Below, piece by piece: positions 12,386 through 24,900 of a stretch of 64,000 nucleotides of DNA. Location: NCBI GenBank assembly GCA_963931925.1, contig OZ007572.1, forward strand, positions 26,045,534 to 26,109,533, read 5' to 3'. Source of the DNA: Onchidella celtica. Taxonomy: Eukaryota > Mollusca > Gastropoda > Systellommatophora > Onchidiidae. The number at the start of each line of letters is the position of its first letter. The first letter of the stretch is position 1. The notes under the pieces are model-generated. The model did no database searches and was not told where the DNA came from. It saw only the letters and a list, made by a program, of their open reading frames with translations. The position numbers and the translations under genes were made by a program.

Positions 12386-15233
12386 GGGCCCAGATTAGCA
12401 GATTCTATCTCTACTGCTAGTTTTTAAGTGAGATCCACCTCATTTTCTTTTATTCCATTTTGAGTCCAGATGCAATTGAAAACAATTAATGCATAAGATA
12501 TGATATGAAATGCCTAAAAAATTCATTGCAATTGACTGGCTGGTCAACTTTACGGTTGTTCTACCGACATAATTTTAATATCTGTGTCTCCCCTCGCTTG
12601 GAGTGTCACTGTTGAGTGTTGTCATGACAAACGGACATCTTGTTAAGTGTTCGCCGATGTAAACATTCACCAAGCGCACTTTCACTATGCAATCGGACAG
12701 CAACAGAATATCAATCTACCTCTTGATTTTAACACCAGGATCGTCTACATAATCATTAAGCAATGAGGGAAGAGTGCTTTTTCTTCCATCCCTCATGTTG
12801 ACACATGACTTGTCCGAATTTCGGTTGTCACCTGCGACTGTCAACTGATGGCCAGATAAAGCTAGTGTGAGAGATCACATGAAATTTGATGGAGGTAAAA
12901 AAAAACAACAACTGATTACAATAATTTTTCAGGAAAAAATATTGCGACCTTTCATTTTACCAGAGAGTAAGTGTAAGTAATACGGTATTTTTACCTAAGT
13001 AGAACCTGCACTGTTAATTCCTTTTTAAAAGACAAAATGACACGCAAAAAGATAATTGCTGAACTTCCAAATGAGATTCTAAAACTTAGACTTGACCAAA
13101 TAAATTCGAAATAAAAGCTACCTTCAACCAATTCGATATTCAATAATCTATATTTACAGAATATAACAACAAGCTTTTTTTAAAGTTTAGAATTTTTACT
13201 TTTAATAAACATGTCTTTTTTTATTATTATTATTTCGGGAGTACGGTACAGTAACAACTATTGAAACAAAATTCCCCCCTCACCCTCTTCTCGCTCCCCT
13301 TACCCTATAGTATGTTTAAATTCATGCCTTAGGGACAAACCCTCATTCTTTTTCCGAGCAAACGTACTTCACGGAGGATCCCTACATATAAATGCCACTT
13401 GCAATTTTCACACATCATGGCTTTAATTTTCAAGGATATTCATATCATTACAATGGCTGTGCGCCTATGAAAAGGGGAGAGGATAAAAGCTTGGCACATG
13501 GAAAGGATACATAAAGGGGATAGCCCCCAAACCATATTACATAGGCAGATATACATATTATTATATTATGTATGTCAAAATATACCATATAGTGTTGGCC
13601 ATGTTTATTCGCAGACGTCCACAAATAAGATCAAAATCTTATTCGCAGATGTGTAAGTTATGTGGTGTTTGTAAACGATGTTTTATGTTATCTCACAAAT
13701 AGAGTACATCTTTATAGAGTATACTGTGGCAGATTCTTTTCCACAGCCAAATCCGCCATTATTCTATCATGATCTACGTACTTTTTTTTTTTTTTTGCTA
13801 GTAATTCCTACACAGTAATACAAATCCTGAATATAGAACAGACTTGATTCCTATTAATGAGCAGTGCTGGGTAAAAAGAATTTTATCACAAACAAAAAAA
13901 CAACAACTCCAATCTCCTGCTCAGTCTCCCAGTTGTTAAGGACGGATGCTATAGTCATTGCTGTTATAAAGTTAAGAAACCCTTCTAAAATAAACGCCAT
14001 AAAACGTTAAGAAACCAAAATCTGCGAATAAGACGAGAATCTTATGTAATGCTGTAATTTAGATAGTGGTTGGAGCAAAGATAAAGTCTTTGGTTGGAGA
14101 CACTTTATTTGGGAAATATTATTTCATGTAGCCTATATCTGATCCTTAATTAGCCGTCTGAAGGGAAATTAAATACTTCTCGGCTACAAAACAAAAACAA
14201 TTGTATACGGTATGGTGATGTCGAATTTAAGATGATATTATTTTATATTCGTTTTGGAATTTGAAAGGCAAAGTGTCCATAAAAACTTCCGGTCAGCGAG
14301 GAAACAGCGGAAGTACAGAATCCAGAAATGGAGTTTCACTTTCGCTTTTAAAGCGAGCGTTTTGATCCTGACAGTTCTGAAGAAGTGATAGGGCAAGCAC
14401 AGGGTTTAGAGAAGAACAACAGTTAAGCCGGTATAAAATATAATATGTGGGTCTATATTATGTGCAACCTCCCCAAAATGTGTGGTAGTCTAGTGATCAG
14501 CCTGATGTTTTTAGTGGACCTCGATCTATGCAGACTGTAGACGTAGTGGATCTAGATCTAGATCTAGATCTATAGTGTCTAGGCCTATACAATACAAGTC
14601 GATCTTTTAGAATTTAGCTTTAGGATTCGCACAAAAAGTAGCCTATATTCTAGATCTGGAGTGGCTGGAGTTTAGTCCTAGAGCAAGATGAACACTCATT
14701 TTTATATTAATAAATAAATTAGTGTCAGCCATTAGGCCTACTAGATCTAGATCTAGATCTAGAATCTAGATCTAATCTAGAATCTAGTACTATCATATTT
14801 GTAAAGAAAATCCTGTTATGAGACGCATTCACAATTCCTCCCCATCGATCTAGTCTATAATAGATACGGTTAGAAGGTTGATTAGAAGTCATAATTTCAA
14901 AGAAGAAAATTATAAATAGAGAAAAGGTCCTGTCGATAGGGGCCTTTCAATTCATTCTGAGAGTGGCTTGAACAATTTAGAAAGAAAATCCAGCTAACAT
15001 CCTTATATCAATCTGATGAGGATTGGTAGAATAGAATTACCATAGGGACAGATTTTCTGCATCAAACCAACTGTGGCACAATTTTGTAATCAGCAGACCC
15101 ACATTAGAACAGTGCCATTCCTGTGAGCACACTTGAGGTCAATCTCACTCCTATTTAGCCAAACTGATGTTGGTTTGCAGCTAGGCTTGTTGACAAATTG
15201 AACATTATTCAAAGTATTTTGTCAAAACTAAAT
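12386..15233. other. Upstream region of MOV10L1 without a recognised coding exon
   Basis: Mostly AT-rich. A stretch around 14280-14430 has higher GC and an ETS-like CTTCCGG. Because the first coding exon of MOV10L1 follows an intron-like acceptor (AG at 15994-15995), a non-coding first exon and promoter could lie here; no TATA box or initiator could be fixed. Inverted motifs TTATTCGCAGA (13616 region) and TCTGCGAATAA (about 14022) bracket a possible fold-back element. Confidence 0.3.
14549..14787. repeat. (AGATCT)n palindromic microsatellite islands
   Basis: Islands at 14549-14572 and 14741-14787 repeat the unit seen at 12.0 and 12.3 kb. Confidence 0.8.
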
Positions 15234-15448
15234 GGAAGGAGTTCCGTACTCGAGCGCCAAAGACCAGAAACTAACTAAAAGAGATGATACATAGCTACCC
15301 CGGGGGCTTTCCCTGATATGTCAATCTGACTACTGCCCAGACGAACATCGGCCTACGGCCTCGATGATACAAACTGACTAGACCCTCACGTCGTTACTTA
15401 TCAATCTGACAATCTGACAAAGTGGCGCTCGAGTAAGGTACTCCTCCC
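15234..15448. mobile_element. hAT-type MITE, 215 bp, with 8-bp target duplication
   Basis: Inverted ends begin GGAAGGAGTTCCGTACTCGA and, from the other side, GGGAGGAGTACCTTACTCGA, both running on to GCGCCA. The flanks are a perfect 8-bp direct repeat, AACTAAAT (15226-15233 and 15449-15456), the target size of hAT elements. There is no coding capacity. It sits about 570 bp before the first coding exon of MOV10L1, probably in its 5' intron or promoter region. Confidence 0.8.
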
Positions 15449-15520
15449 AACTAAATAATCACTTTTATGTCAAAAAGTGTATGTTCGCAAGCCACATGCT
15501 TTTTTATATCACTCTTTCGA

Positions 15521-15578
15521 GACGTATCACCGATTTATCGGCGCCAGTGAAAAACGCGTTTGGACGTATCACCGATTT
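15521..15578. repeat. 16-bp direct repeat, period 42 bp
   Basis: GACGTATCACCGATTT occurs at 15521-15536 and again at 15563-15578, separated by a GC-richer 26-bp spacer. Significance unknown. Confidence 0.8.
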
Positions 15579-16017
15579 GTATTGTATTCTACATTCAATT
15601 CTCTTTTATTTGGTATTTAACATTTTACTTTACTATCAATACTTTTTTTTCTGTAAGTGGTTTTCTGAACTATGCTGTTTTTCCCAAAATGGGAAATAAT
15701 TAAGCTTAATTACATCCAGACTTGACTGAGGCCCCGTAACACTAACGTCCTGGAAGAGTTAAACCTGGATGTTCGTCATTTTTATTCAGATTTGATATCT
15801 TTCTTTTAAACATAGCAGCTATTTGTTTGCAATCATTCGAACTGCAAGAATCAACATTATGATCAGATCATTTTTAATCACCAGTTAGAGGCTCTACATA
15901 AAAACATGATCGAGAGCTTTTCAGGATTTTTCAAAAGAGTATAAAAAAAATTATATTATGAGAAAACTAATCAGTAGAATGTAATATTATTTCAGAACGT
16001 GCAGTTCAGCCAGCAGA

Positions 16018-18904
16018 ATGTTTAGTCTGATTTCCAAACTAGCAGATTTCATCTTGGGTGATTCCGATACCCTTGATTCGGATCAAGCTGATAGATCGAA
16101 ACATGAACCAAACATTGATCAGTTTCCTGTGACAAAAGACATCCCATTCTTTATCAAGAAACCAGAGACTGTGAACTCCCGATCTGTTCAAGGCAAAGTT
16201 ACACACATGTTCCATGGACATGGCTTGATAGACGGAGAAATATATTTTGCTATGTCTGATGTTCAAGAAGAGCATACCCTTCAGGTAATTCATAATCAAT
16301 GATAATTGCAAACATTGATTTTTTTTAAGCCAACAGTGTGCATGAAATATCCTTTTATACAATTATGTTCATTCACTCTCTATGAAGGAAACTTCAGATC
16401 TCCATTAATTTTAATACCAAAAAAAAAAAAAAATTAGTTTCACTTTTAATATCATTTTGTATTTTGCCAGGAATTATATTTGGGAGGAGTTCCATATTCA
16501 TGAGTTACACTATTTAAGGATATTAGGAGGATGGGACTTTAGGAGCATTTGTGAGCGGGGGGGTCGTGGGGGTCAGTGCCCATGTGGCAAGTTAGTCTTC
16601 TACTTCTAGATGGATGTTTCTATAGTAAATGCAGAGCACGATGATTAACACCCAGAGCAGGGAATATATGCACTCATAATGCTAATATTTTCTGTAGAGA
16701 GCTAGGAACTAAAAGAGCTAGTTACTGGATAATAGTCTGTCTAAAGAGCATATCAGCATGCTCTCTCCATTGGGCAGGTTGACGATAAGGTACAGGTCAA
16801 GGCTGTACAACACGACAAGGAAGGAGGCTGGTATGCTGAGGATATCTGTGTCATTCATCAAACATGGGAAACTCAGATGAAGTTGGAGCCACAAGAAATT
16901 GATCTCGGCATTCTTCAGTCAGCTGTGGTTCTCGGGTCTATTACCTTCTTCCGTAATGGAGCTGGCAAAATTGATAAGGAAATTGACTTTGATCTTGAAG
17001 ACTGCAAGGAGGATTATATCCCCATGCGTGGAGATTGGGTAGCAGCAAATGTGTCAGAAAAAGAGATGGAGGCAGGTAGGCCTGGTTTAAAAATGTTTAT
17101 AAATTTAATCATTGTAAAACGTTACATTGAAATTCCATTGGTATCATATCTATGAGGCATTCCCATTTTACACCCACCTTTCAATCAGTTGTTTTCCATA
17201 CATCGGGTCATTGGCGGGGGCTTCCAGTAGGGTCTCCTTTTGTCCTATCATTCAGTTATATTCTGTCTATCGTCTTGCTTCTTCCTAGCACAATGTGACC
17301 GTTATCATGTCCACATGCTATCTATAAACTCAAACTCAAACATCCATCCTGATTTCAGTGGGCATATAGTAGTAGGCATCGTTCAGTCTCGGAAGACTAT
17401 GGGATTACGCTCTGTATGTATTTTCTGGTACAGCGTCTGGTGTGGCTGGCCAGTCCGATGCGGGAGTGGCAGTCTCTGTGGCAGAGGGCACAGATGAAGT
17501 CTGAGGCTGATCTTACTGCCTGGGATGCAGCTTTTCTTCCTCTCCTCTTTCCCTCTTGCTGCTGAGCAAGTGTCTCTTCGAAGTTGGAGAGACCTTTCTG
17601 CACAGTCTGTCTCCAGGCTGACCGTTCGACGGCTGTTGCTTCCCAGTTGTTCTGGTCGATGTTCAAACTTTTAGGTCCCTCTTGCATATGTCTTTGAATC
17701 GCAGCTGTGGTCTACCTGTGGGACGTTTTCCCTGCGCGAGTTCTCCGTAGATGAGGTCTTTAGGGTTCCGTCCGTCGTCCATGCGCACGACATGGCCGAG
17801 CCAGTGCATGCGTCTCTGTTTCAGCAGCGTGTATATATGCTGGCGCATCCAGCTCTTTCCAGGACAGTGGGTATATAATACACAGAGAAAAAAAGTACAA
17901 GATTCCAAGCCACTATATCTGCCTTTGAGGGAAGGAGGGCACGGTTTTTACCCAGTACCCTGTTTGTGTTAAACTTAGAAATTTGGTATTTTGGAGCTTG
18001 CAATGATCTGGAAACCCCAACAAAGTGTGCATTTCTTTTAAAAAACTGATGAAGATCTGCTCTAGCGGAAATGCAATGAAACATGAGGCAATTTAATTAA
18101 TTAAAGGCAATATTGAAGTTGAAGGTTCATAAATCCATTTCGGTCAGTTAAGTTATTTCTTTATCCCAAAGTAAAAAAATCTCTGTATTCAAAGATGATG
18201 GAGATGAATGGACATCAAATGTGACTTTCTTGGTAAAAAGAGCGTATAATGTGTACCCTGCCCGTCATCGCAACATAGAAGGTTCAATTTCAGCTGTCAT
18301 GACTGACCATGGCTACATTGATGGTGAGGTGAGAACTTTTTGATAAATGAGATAATTTGATAATCTGATTTTTCTCAAATATTATGGGTGTCATAATTGA
18401 AAGTTTATTTGAAATCCACCATAAGACTGCTCTTCATGTGTACAGAAGAATAAGCTTTAACGTAAGTTACATACACATAATCATGTACAGTTAGACAATT
18501 AATTAGTATGCATCTAACTGTAGAGTTACCACAATGTATTTATAAGAAACACTAACAGTGAGATCGTGTCACTGAATAGTTTAAAGTCTTGGAAGTTTTC
18601 ATATTCATAACCCCTAAATACATTGTGCAAACATTTTTAAAGGTCTGTAATTCATTGTTAGTCGCCAGGTATTTTCAGGGGATAAATCATTTACTAATTA
18701 CAGATTAAAGTTTTCAGCACAATGGAACTTCTGAATCGTTTGTATACATCCCCAGATATTTTTCAACAGAGCAGCATGTTTGAATGGTTATAAACCAAGG
18801 AAAGGTGATACAGTAAAAGCCATTGCAATAGAAAGCACTCAGGGCAAATGTGAATGGAGAGCAGTTAGCATTGTACCCATGTCCAGCGAATCAAGTGCAT
18901 ACTG
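16018..18904 (+). CDS. MOV10L1: MOV10L1 exons 1-4: N-terminal cold-shock-like repeats
   Basis: Exons 16018-16284, 16778-17075, 18195-18328 and 18756-18904 join in phase (0, 1, 0 at the junctions; exon 4 ends in phase 2). They encode three related segments at about residues 57-118, 139-205 and 215-275. Each has a G-x-[IV]-[ST] start and a hydrophobic I-D-x-E-I strand ([27 protein letters not shown]), the first and third followed by a K/V-rich strand. Such OB-like repeats are expected in MOV10L1 but not MOV10. The ATG at 16018 is chosen because the following residues match vertebrate MOV10L1. The exon 3 acceptor at 18193-18194 was chosen over a nearby AG at 18170-18171 because only it keeps phase. 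Confidence 0.85.
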
Positions 18905-21900
18905 GTATGAATATTTCATCACAGTGGTGCAGGACCCCAATAAACAATATTTTTGCAAATTGGCAGTACATGTATATTCCATGGTGCAAATACACCATTA
19001 TTTAAAGCAACATTTTACATCTAGCAGGTTATCAATTGACGTAATCTTTCACTAGGATTGTGATTAGACATCAGTAAATTTAATATCATAATGGATGGTT
19101 AGTTATCCGCACGACAGATCATTCCAGAATTTTATTTAGATCCTTTTGAATTACTTCACATTTTATTTGTGGTTGGAAGCACAAGTTTGCTCAATTTTAA
19201 ACTAACTGAATGACAGAATGTAGGATTTTAAATTTTTAAGTCATAGAATATTGTCTTTGGGTTTTTTATTGGTGGGTAAGAAAATTACTCTCTTGCATTT
19301 TTGGGAAGACAATATGGTCAAGTCTTCTGGTGCATTTGTATGATAAATGTCAGAGACACTGCATCCAAATGGAATAGAGACAGTTTCTTTTCTTTCAGTT
19401 CCAAACAGTATCGTGCTCCTGCTAAACAAACTGGAGGATCCTGGTTAATTCCTGGCCAGAGACCAAAAAGGTCAGTTACGTGAATGTACAAGTTAAAATC
19501 AACTAAACAGTTATAATTGTGAGATGCTGATGTGCATACATTTCAAGCTTCATGTGTCGCAATGATATTTTTTATTGCAAGCCTTAATGTGTGTGTTATC
19601 GTTATTTTTTATTAACTTATCTCTCACAGTCTTAAAGTTCACTTTTTCTTTATCAGATTTTGGTGTTATTACTGTAAGTACCAGTAAATATTTCATGTTT
19701 AAGTTATTTTAGCTTTTGTTAAATCAGTCAATTTCTGTTTTTTCTGACTATCTCAATTTTAGTTGCTTTGTAAGATATGATATGGATTTTCAGCAAGAAG
19801 TTCTGTACTGTACAAGAAATTGAATATTTGCCCCCATATTTGAAATGGATGTATGAATGTTTTCTACCATTGCCATCCCATTAGTTTTCAGCCTAAAGTG
19901 ATTCTTCCAGTGAAACTGCCTCATTTTACAGTACCTGATAATTTGGAAGCAGCTGTCTTGCGGGCATCAGAACTAACAGATGTTGCACCTTATCTCATGC
20001 AGGTAAATACTGGTAATTGAAATGAAATAACCATCAATCTTGTGGAAAAATTATTTTTTGAAAATTTTAAGAACATTTTCATTTCAAGGGGTAAAATTCT
20101 ACCTTACATCTGGTTAACTTTTCATTACTATAAAATTAATCTGAATGATTTTTAAGGAAAGTGCTTTCTATGTTCTTCTGAACTGTGAGCAATTAACCAA
20201 AAACATAATATATGAGTCTTTCTCTTTGGGTTGCTTTGTTTCATGCAGAATTTTCCTTTCTTACTATCAGGAGCTGCAGTTAATCAACTATGTTAAGCGA
20301 TTGTCAACACTCATTTACTTAGAAGAGATTCAGATGCAGATGGACATCAGGGAATTTGATATGAACAGAGTAAGTATTCATACCTTTGGTCCTGGAAGGT
20401 TGTGTATAGTGTCGGTCGGCTGTTGGAACTTTATTTAAAAAACTAAAATTAAAACTAAAATCAACGGCTGTTGTCAGGGGAAAGTGGACTAATGACAAAG
20501 CCAAGTAGAGAAAAAACTGAGTTGTGTTCACTGCTCAGCTACAGCTTTCTATGTAGAATACTACAGTCCCGATACACCAAACTTTGAGTTTAGTTCAATC
20601 GATCTGTAGAGATAGTCATTTGGGCTTGCCTGTAGTATGGAACTATCAGACTAACACCTCTGTTTTCTCCAAAGTTCAGTTTTAATCAGTACCAGGGTAT
20701 CTTCTAGACTTACTTGTTTTGTGCCAAAATCTGAAGCTTTTTTCTAGTCAGATTAACAGGATTGGCCAGAAATTGTCTTTTATCGAAATTGTATTTGCTC
20801 TTTTTTTTTTTTTTTTTTTTTTTAAACCCATTAGATAGTCCCCTAATACCAAGCTTTGAGTTTAGTTTTAACAAGGTTCCCGACCAATGATATGAAAGAG
20901 GGCTAAATGTTAAATTAGTGTAAAAACTGGAATTTACAAAACAGAATTAGAATGCAAGGACAATAATTCCTTAGCTGCATAGCAAGATTCAGAGCGCACG
21001 GTGATCTGAGAATTTCGTCGCTAACATGTCACCTGGACCTTCTCATGAGTTAACAATTCAATTATTTGCGCAATTTGGGGATCATTCGCTGATTGTGAAA
21101 AATTATGTGCTGTCATACAGCCTGCTAGGCCTGTAACCCTGTTTTGCTTTTCATTCCCACTTTCAGACAGATCCCCGCGGCCCGCATGAATTTTGGAACC
21201 AATTGGAAACAGAGGGATTTTCTTGTACAGCTTTTAATAATTTTCTAATAAATTGCAGTCATATTATGAGCATGGAAGAATGCCAGACTGACATTTATAT
21301 TTTTCATTTATTTAGATAGTGTTTTAACTATCTCTGCCCTCTGAAAATAGACTAATATTACTGTCTGGTGTTACATAATCAGAATTTGAATTTTTTGGCT
21401 TGCTCTGCATTGTGAGATTCATCGTAAAACAAGTTTTGTAGACATCCATCTAGCAGTCTTACCAGAGTCCTACTACACACGAACAGCCTTAGGTTTGCTG
21501 ATCATCATTCTCACTGAGGTCCGCAGTTTTCGAAATTCTGCTGCTGTCGGTTTGATGTAGGAAATCCACCCACGCAGTAACCCCACCAAGCCTTTGGAAT
21601 TCCTACGCAAATTACATTGGATTGACGTAGCGATGCTTATTGGATACTCAAACTATTGTTAACTTCACTTTTATGTGATGTTATTTTCAGGAATCTGAGG
21701 GCTGAAAGCTAGTCCAAAGTGAGATAAGGAAAAAAAACTGTGAAAGGCGCAAAGTGGCCATTATTGTGCCTACGTACCATTAAACCCAAACTCAAACTCA
21801 GACAAAACAAACTGTTGTTATTTATTCTGATTTGCACCTCTGGGCTAAAACTTCTTCTCTGTGGAGACCCCAAATTCAGTACTATAGTGCACTGATAGTT

Positions 21901-24900
21901 TTGTCAGCGTTTCAATTTCCTCTGCTTCAGGTATGTCTTTATCCAGTGAGAGAGTTTCTAGCATTGACAGTACCTGGCCTTGCTGAAGGGAGGCCATCAA
22001 TACTTATTGGAGACAAAATCATCTTATCCAGTCCTTCAGATCCAGACGGTCCAAACTATGAAGGATATGTGCATGAGGTGAGTCAGGTTCCTATTTCTCT
22101 TTTTTCTGTCAACTTTGTTTCACACGCAGGGTCTGACAGACTCCAGACACTCACCCTTTTCATCATACATCCCCAAACTGATTGTAAGATAGGGTTAAGA
22201 AAGCATATTACTCTGCTTATGTATGTCAGACATAAGTTTGGTGGCCTCACAGCCTTTCATTATCACATGAGTTTGGCAACGATTTGGTCTGCTTAATGAA
22301 GGTAGTTTTAAATCACCTTCAAATCTGTTTGGTAAGTGAAGGATTCTGTAGAATCTGTTTGTTGTGAGAATTTGTACACGCCTACAGGAGTCCTTGGTTT
22401 TGATGAACATTTTATAAACAACACTATATTGCTTACTGTGAGACTTTTTGTAGATTGATGATGTTAATTTGATCTGTAGATAGTCATTTGGGCTTGCCTG
22501 TAGTATGGAACTATCGTACTAGGACTGCTGTTTTCTCCAAAGTTCAGTTTTAATCAGTACCAGCGTATTTTCTAGACTTACTTGTTTTGTGCCGAAATCC
22601 AAAGCTTTTTTCTAGCCAGATTAACAAGGTTGGCCAGAAATTGTCTTTTACCGAAATTGTATCTGCTTTTTTGTTTTTTAAACCCATTAGATGACTTGTA
22701 CAGATGTACACCTGAAATTTAGTCCAGAATTCCATGCTCGATACAATGGTGAGGATTATGATGTGGAGTTTACTTTTAGTAGGTAAGTCTTTGAATTTTC
22801 CAGTAAGAGCCGTTTTCTTAGATCAAATATCTTATTCAACAAGCTGGAATGAGGTCTGGTGTTGACAAATGTAGGACATATTGAAGATGTACGTATGGAA
22901 AAACTGGTGCTAGTTCATCTTTCTGTTGAATGGCAGCCGGAGGGTTGATATTAGTTTGTTGCCAAGTTGGGCGTTTACAGCTTGTTTTCATCTTTTGGCA
23001 TTCAGTTAGTCTTTGCATACAGAAGTACATTTTCACAAAGCTTTGAATTTATAAATTAATTTTCTACACAGACAGTGGCAGGCCTCAGAGAATATGAAGG
23101 ATTTAGGGAATAATTTAATTGAAAGTGTGTGTAAATTACCAGGTACTTGGTTTTAAAAATGCCCTTTCTGTTACAGCTGAAAACAATCATCTGAGACATT
23201 CCTGAATGGTTTAGTTCTTTAACACCACCCACCTATATGAGTAATGACAAAACATTGAAGGTTGCTTAGTTTGACTAAGTAACAAATGTACACAAAAAGA
23301 CAATAAACTCTGTACCTTGTTTGGTTATTCTGACACGTTGAAATGAGGATTTGATAATAAAAAGTTATGATATGCAGAACCAACTATATTACCGGTGCTT
23401 ATCATCATCATCATTGCCTTTCTCACCCTGGATCAGGGTATAGGCCACCAACAAACACTTTCCATCCCTCTCTATCATGGGCCAGCCTCTTTACATTATT
23501 CGAAGTCCTTCCGCTTCGTTGCACATCATTTTCTCTGGCTCTTCTCCACGTTCCGCGCGGCCTTCCTCTTGATCTCTTGCCCTGGGGATTCCAATCCAAT
23601 ACCTTCTTTGTGATGCTGTTTCCTGGCCTCCTGAGAGTGTGGCCAATCCATCTCCATCGCCTCCTACCAATTTCCTCTCTGACTAGGCTCTGTCTTGTTC
23701 TTTTCCTTTCATTGCTGACCTTGTCTGTCCATCTGATCTTAAGTAGCTTCCTCAAACATCTGTTGATGAAAACTTGGATTCTCTTTATGCAGGCCTGGGA
23801 CGCATTCCAAGTCTCACATCCATACAACAGGACTGACTTCACGTTCGAGTTGAATATCCTCAGCTTTGTTTTTAGAGATATATCCTTGGTTCTCCAAATC
23901 TTGCTTAAGGACGTGAAAGCTGCCTGTGCCTTTCCAATTCGTGCTTTGACTTCTGCCTCTGTTCCTCCCTTATTGTCAATGATACTACCAAGATAGCAGA
24001 AGGACTCTACATCTTCCAGTGGTTGATCTCCTACTCTGACTTGTTCGCTTGGGGGTGCAACAATTTTTAGGACCTTTGACTTCGCAGGATGTATCCTCAA
24101 TCCAATAGATTCTGAAATTTTGTTTAGAGCTGTAGTCTTTGCTTGCATCTGGTCTTGTGTGTGTGACAATAGTGCCAAGTCATCTGCAAAATCTAAATCG
24201 TCCAGCTGTGTCCATGGGGTCCATTGTATGCCATTTCTTCCTCCACTGGTGGTTTCTTTCATAAGCCAATCAATCACCAGAATAAACAGAAATGGGGACA
24301 GCAAACAACCCTGCCTAACACCAGTCTTGATATCAAAGCTGTCAGTAAGCTCACCATCGTGTACGACTCTGCAACTTGTCCCCTCGTACATGCTCTTGAT
24401 AAGATTCACCATCTTCTCTGGGATTCCATAATGTCTCACTATTCTCCACAGTGTTTCTCTATCGATGCTATCAAAGGCCTTCTCGTAGTCAAGGAAGTTC
24501 ACTATCAGTTGGGAGTTCCACTCTAGCGACTGTTCTACTATGATTCTCAGCGTGGCGATCTGGTCGGTGGTTGATCGATTACTCCTGAAACCAGCTTGCT
24601 CCTCACGAAGTTTTGTGTCTGTTGCATTCTGTATTCGCTTGAGAATAATCCGATTGAAAACCTTTCCTGGGATGGAGAGAAGTGTGATTCCTCTGTAGTT
24701 ACTACAATTGCTGAGGTCCCCTTTTTTTGGAAGCTTCACGGGGTGTCCTTCCTTCCAGTCCTTTGGAAACTTGCCTCCGATCCAAATCCTCGAGAATAGT
24801 GAGTGCAGACCCTCTGCAGCCCCTGCAGCATCTGCCTTCAGCGCCTCTGGTGGGATCTGGTCTGGTCCAGCTGCCTTGCCTCGATTTAACTGCTTTATGG

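Noticed and set aside
18172-18194. Alternative acceptor at 18170-18171 for MOV10L1 exon 3
   Set aside because: It would need a different phase from exon 2 and leads to a stop; the AG at 18193-18194 joins in frame.
19657-19673. A 17-nt micro-exon with TTTATCAG acceptor and GTAAGT donor in the MOV10L1 intron after exon 5
   Set aside because: Including it breaks the frame in every combination with exons 4-6, whereas exon 5 joins exon 6 directly at 19885 in phase.
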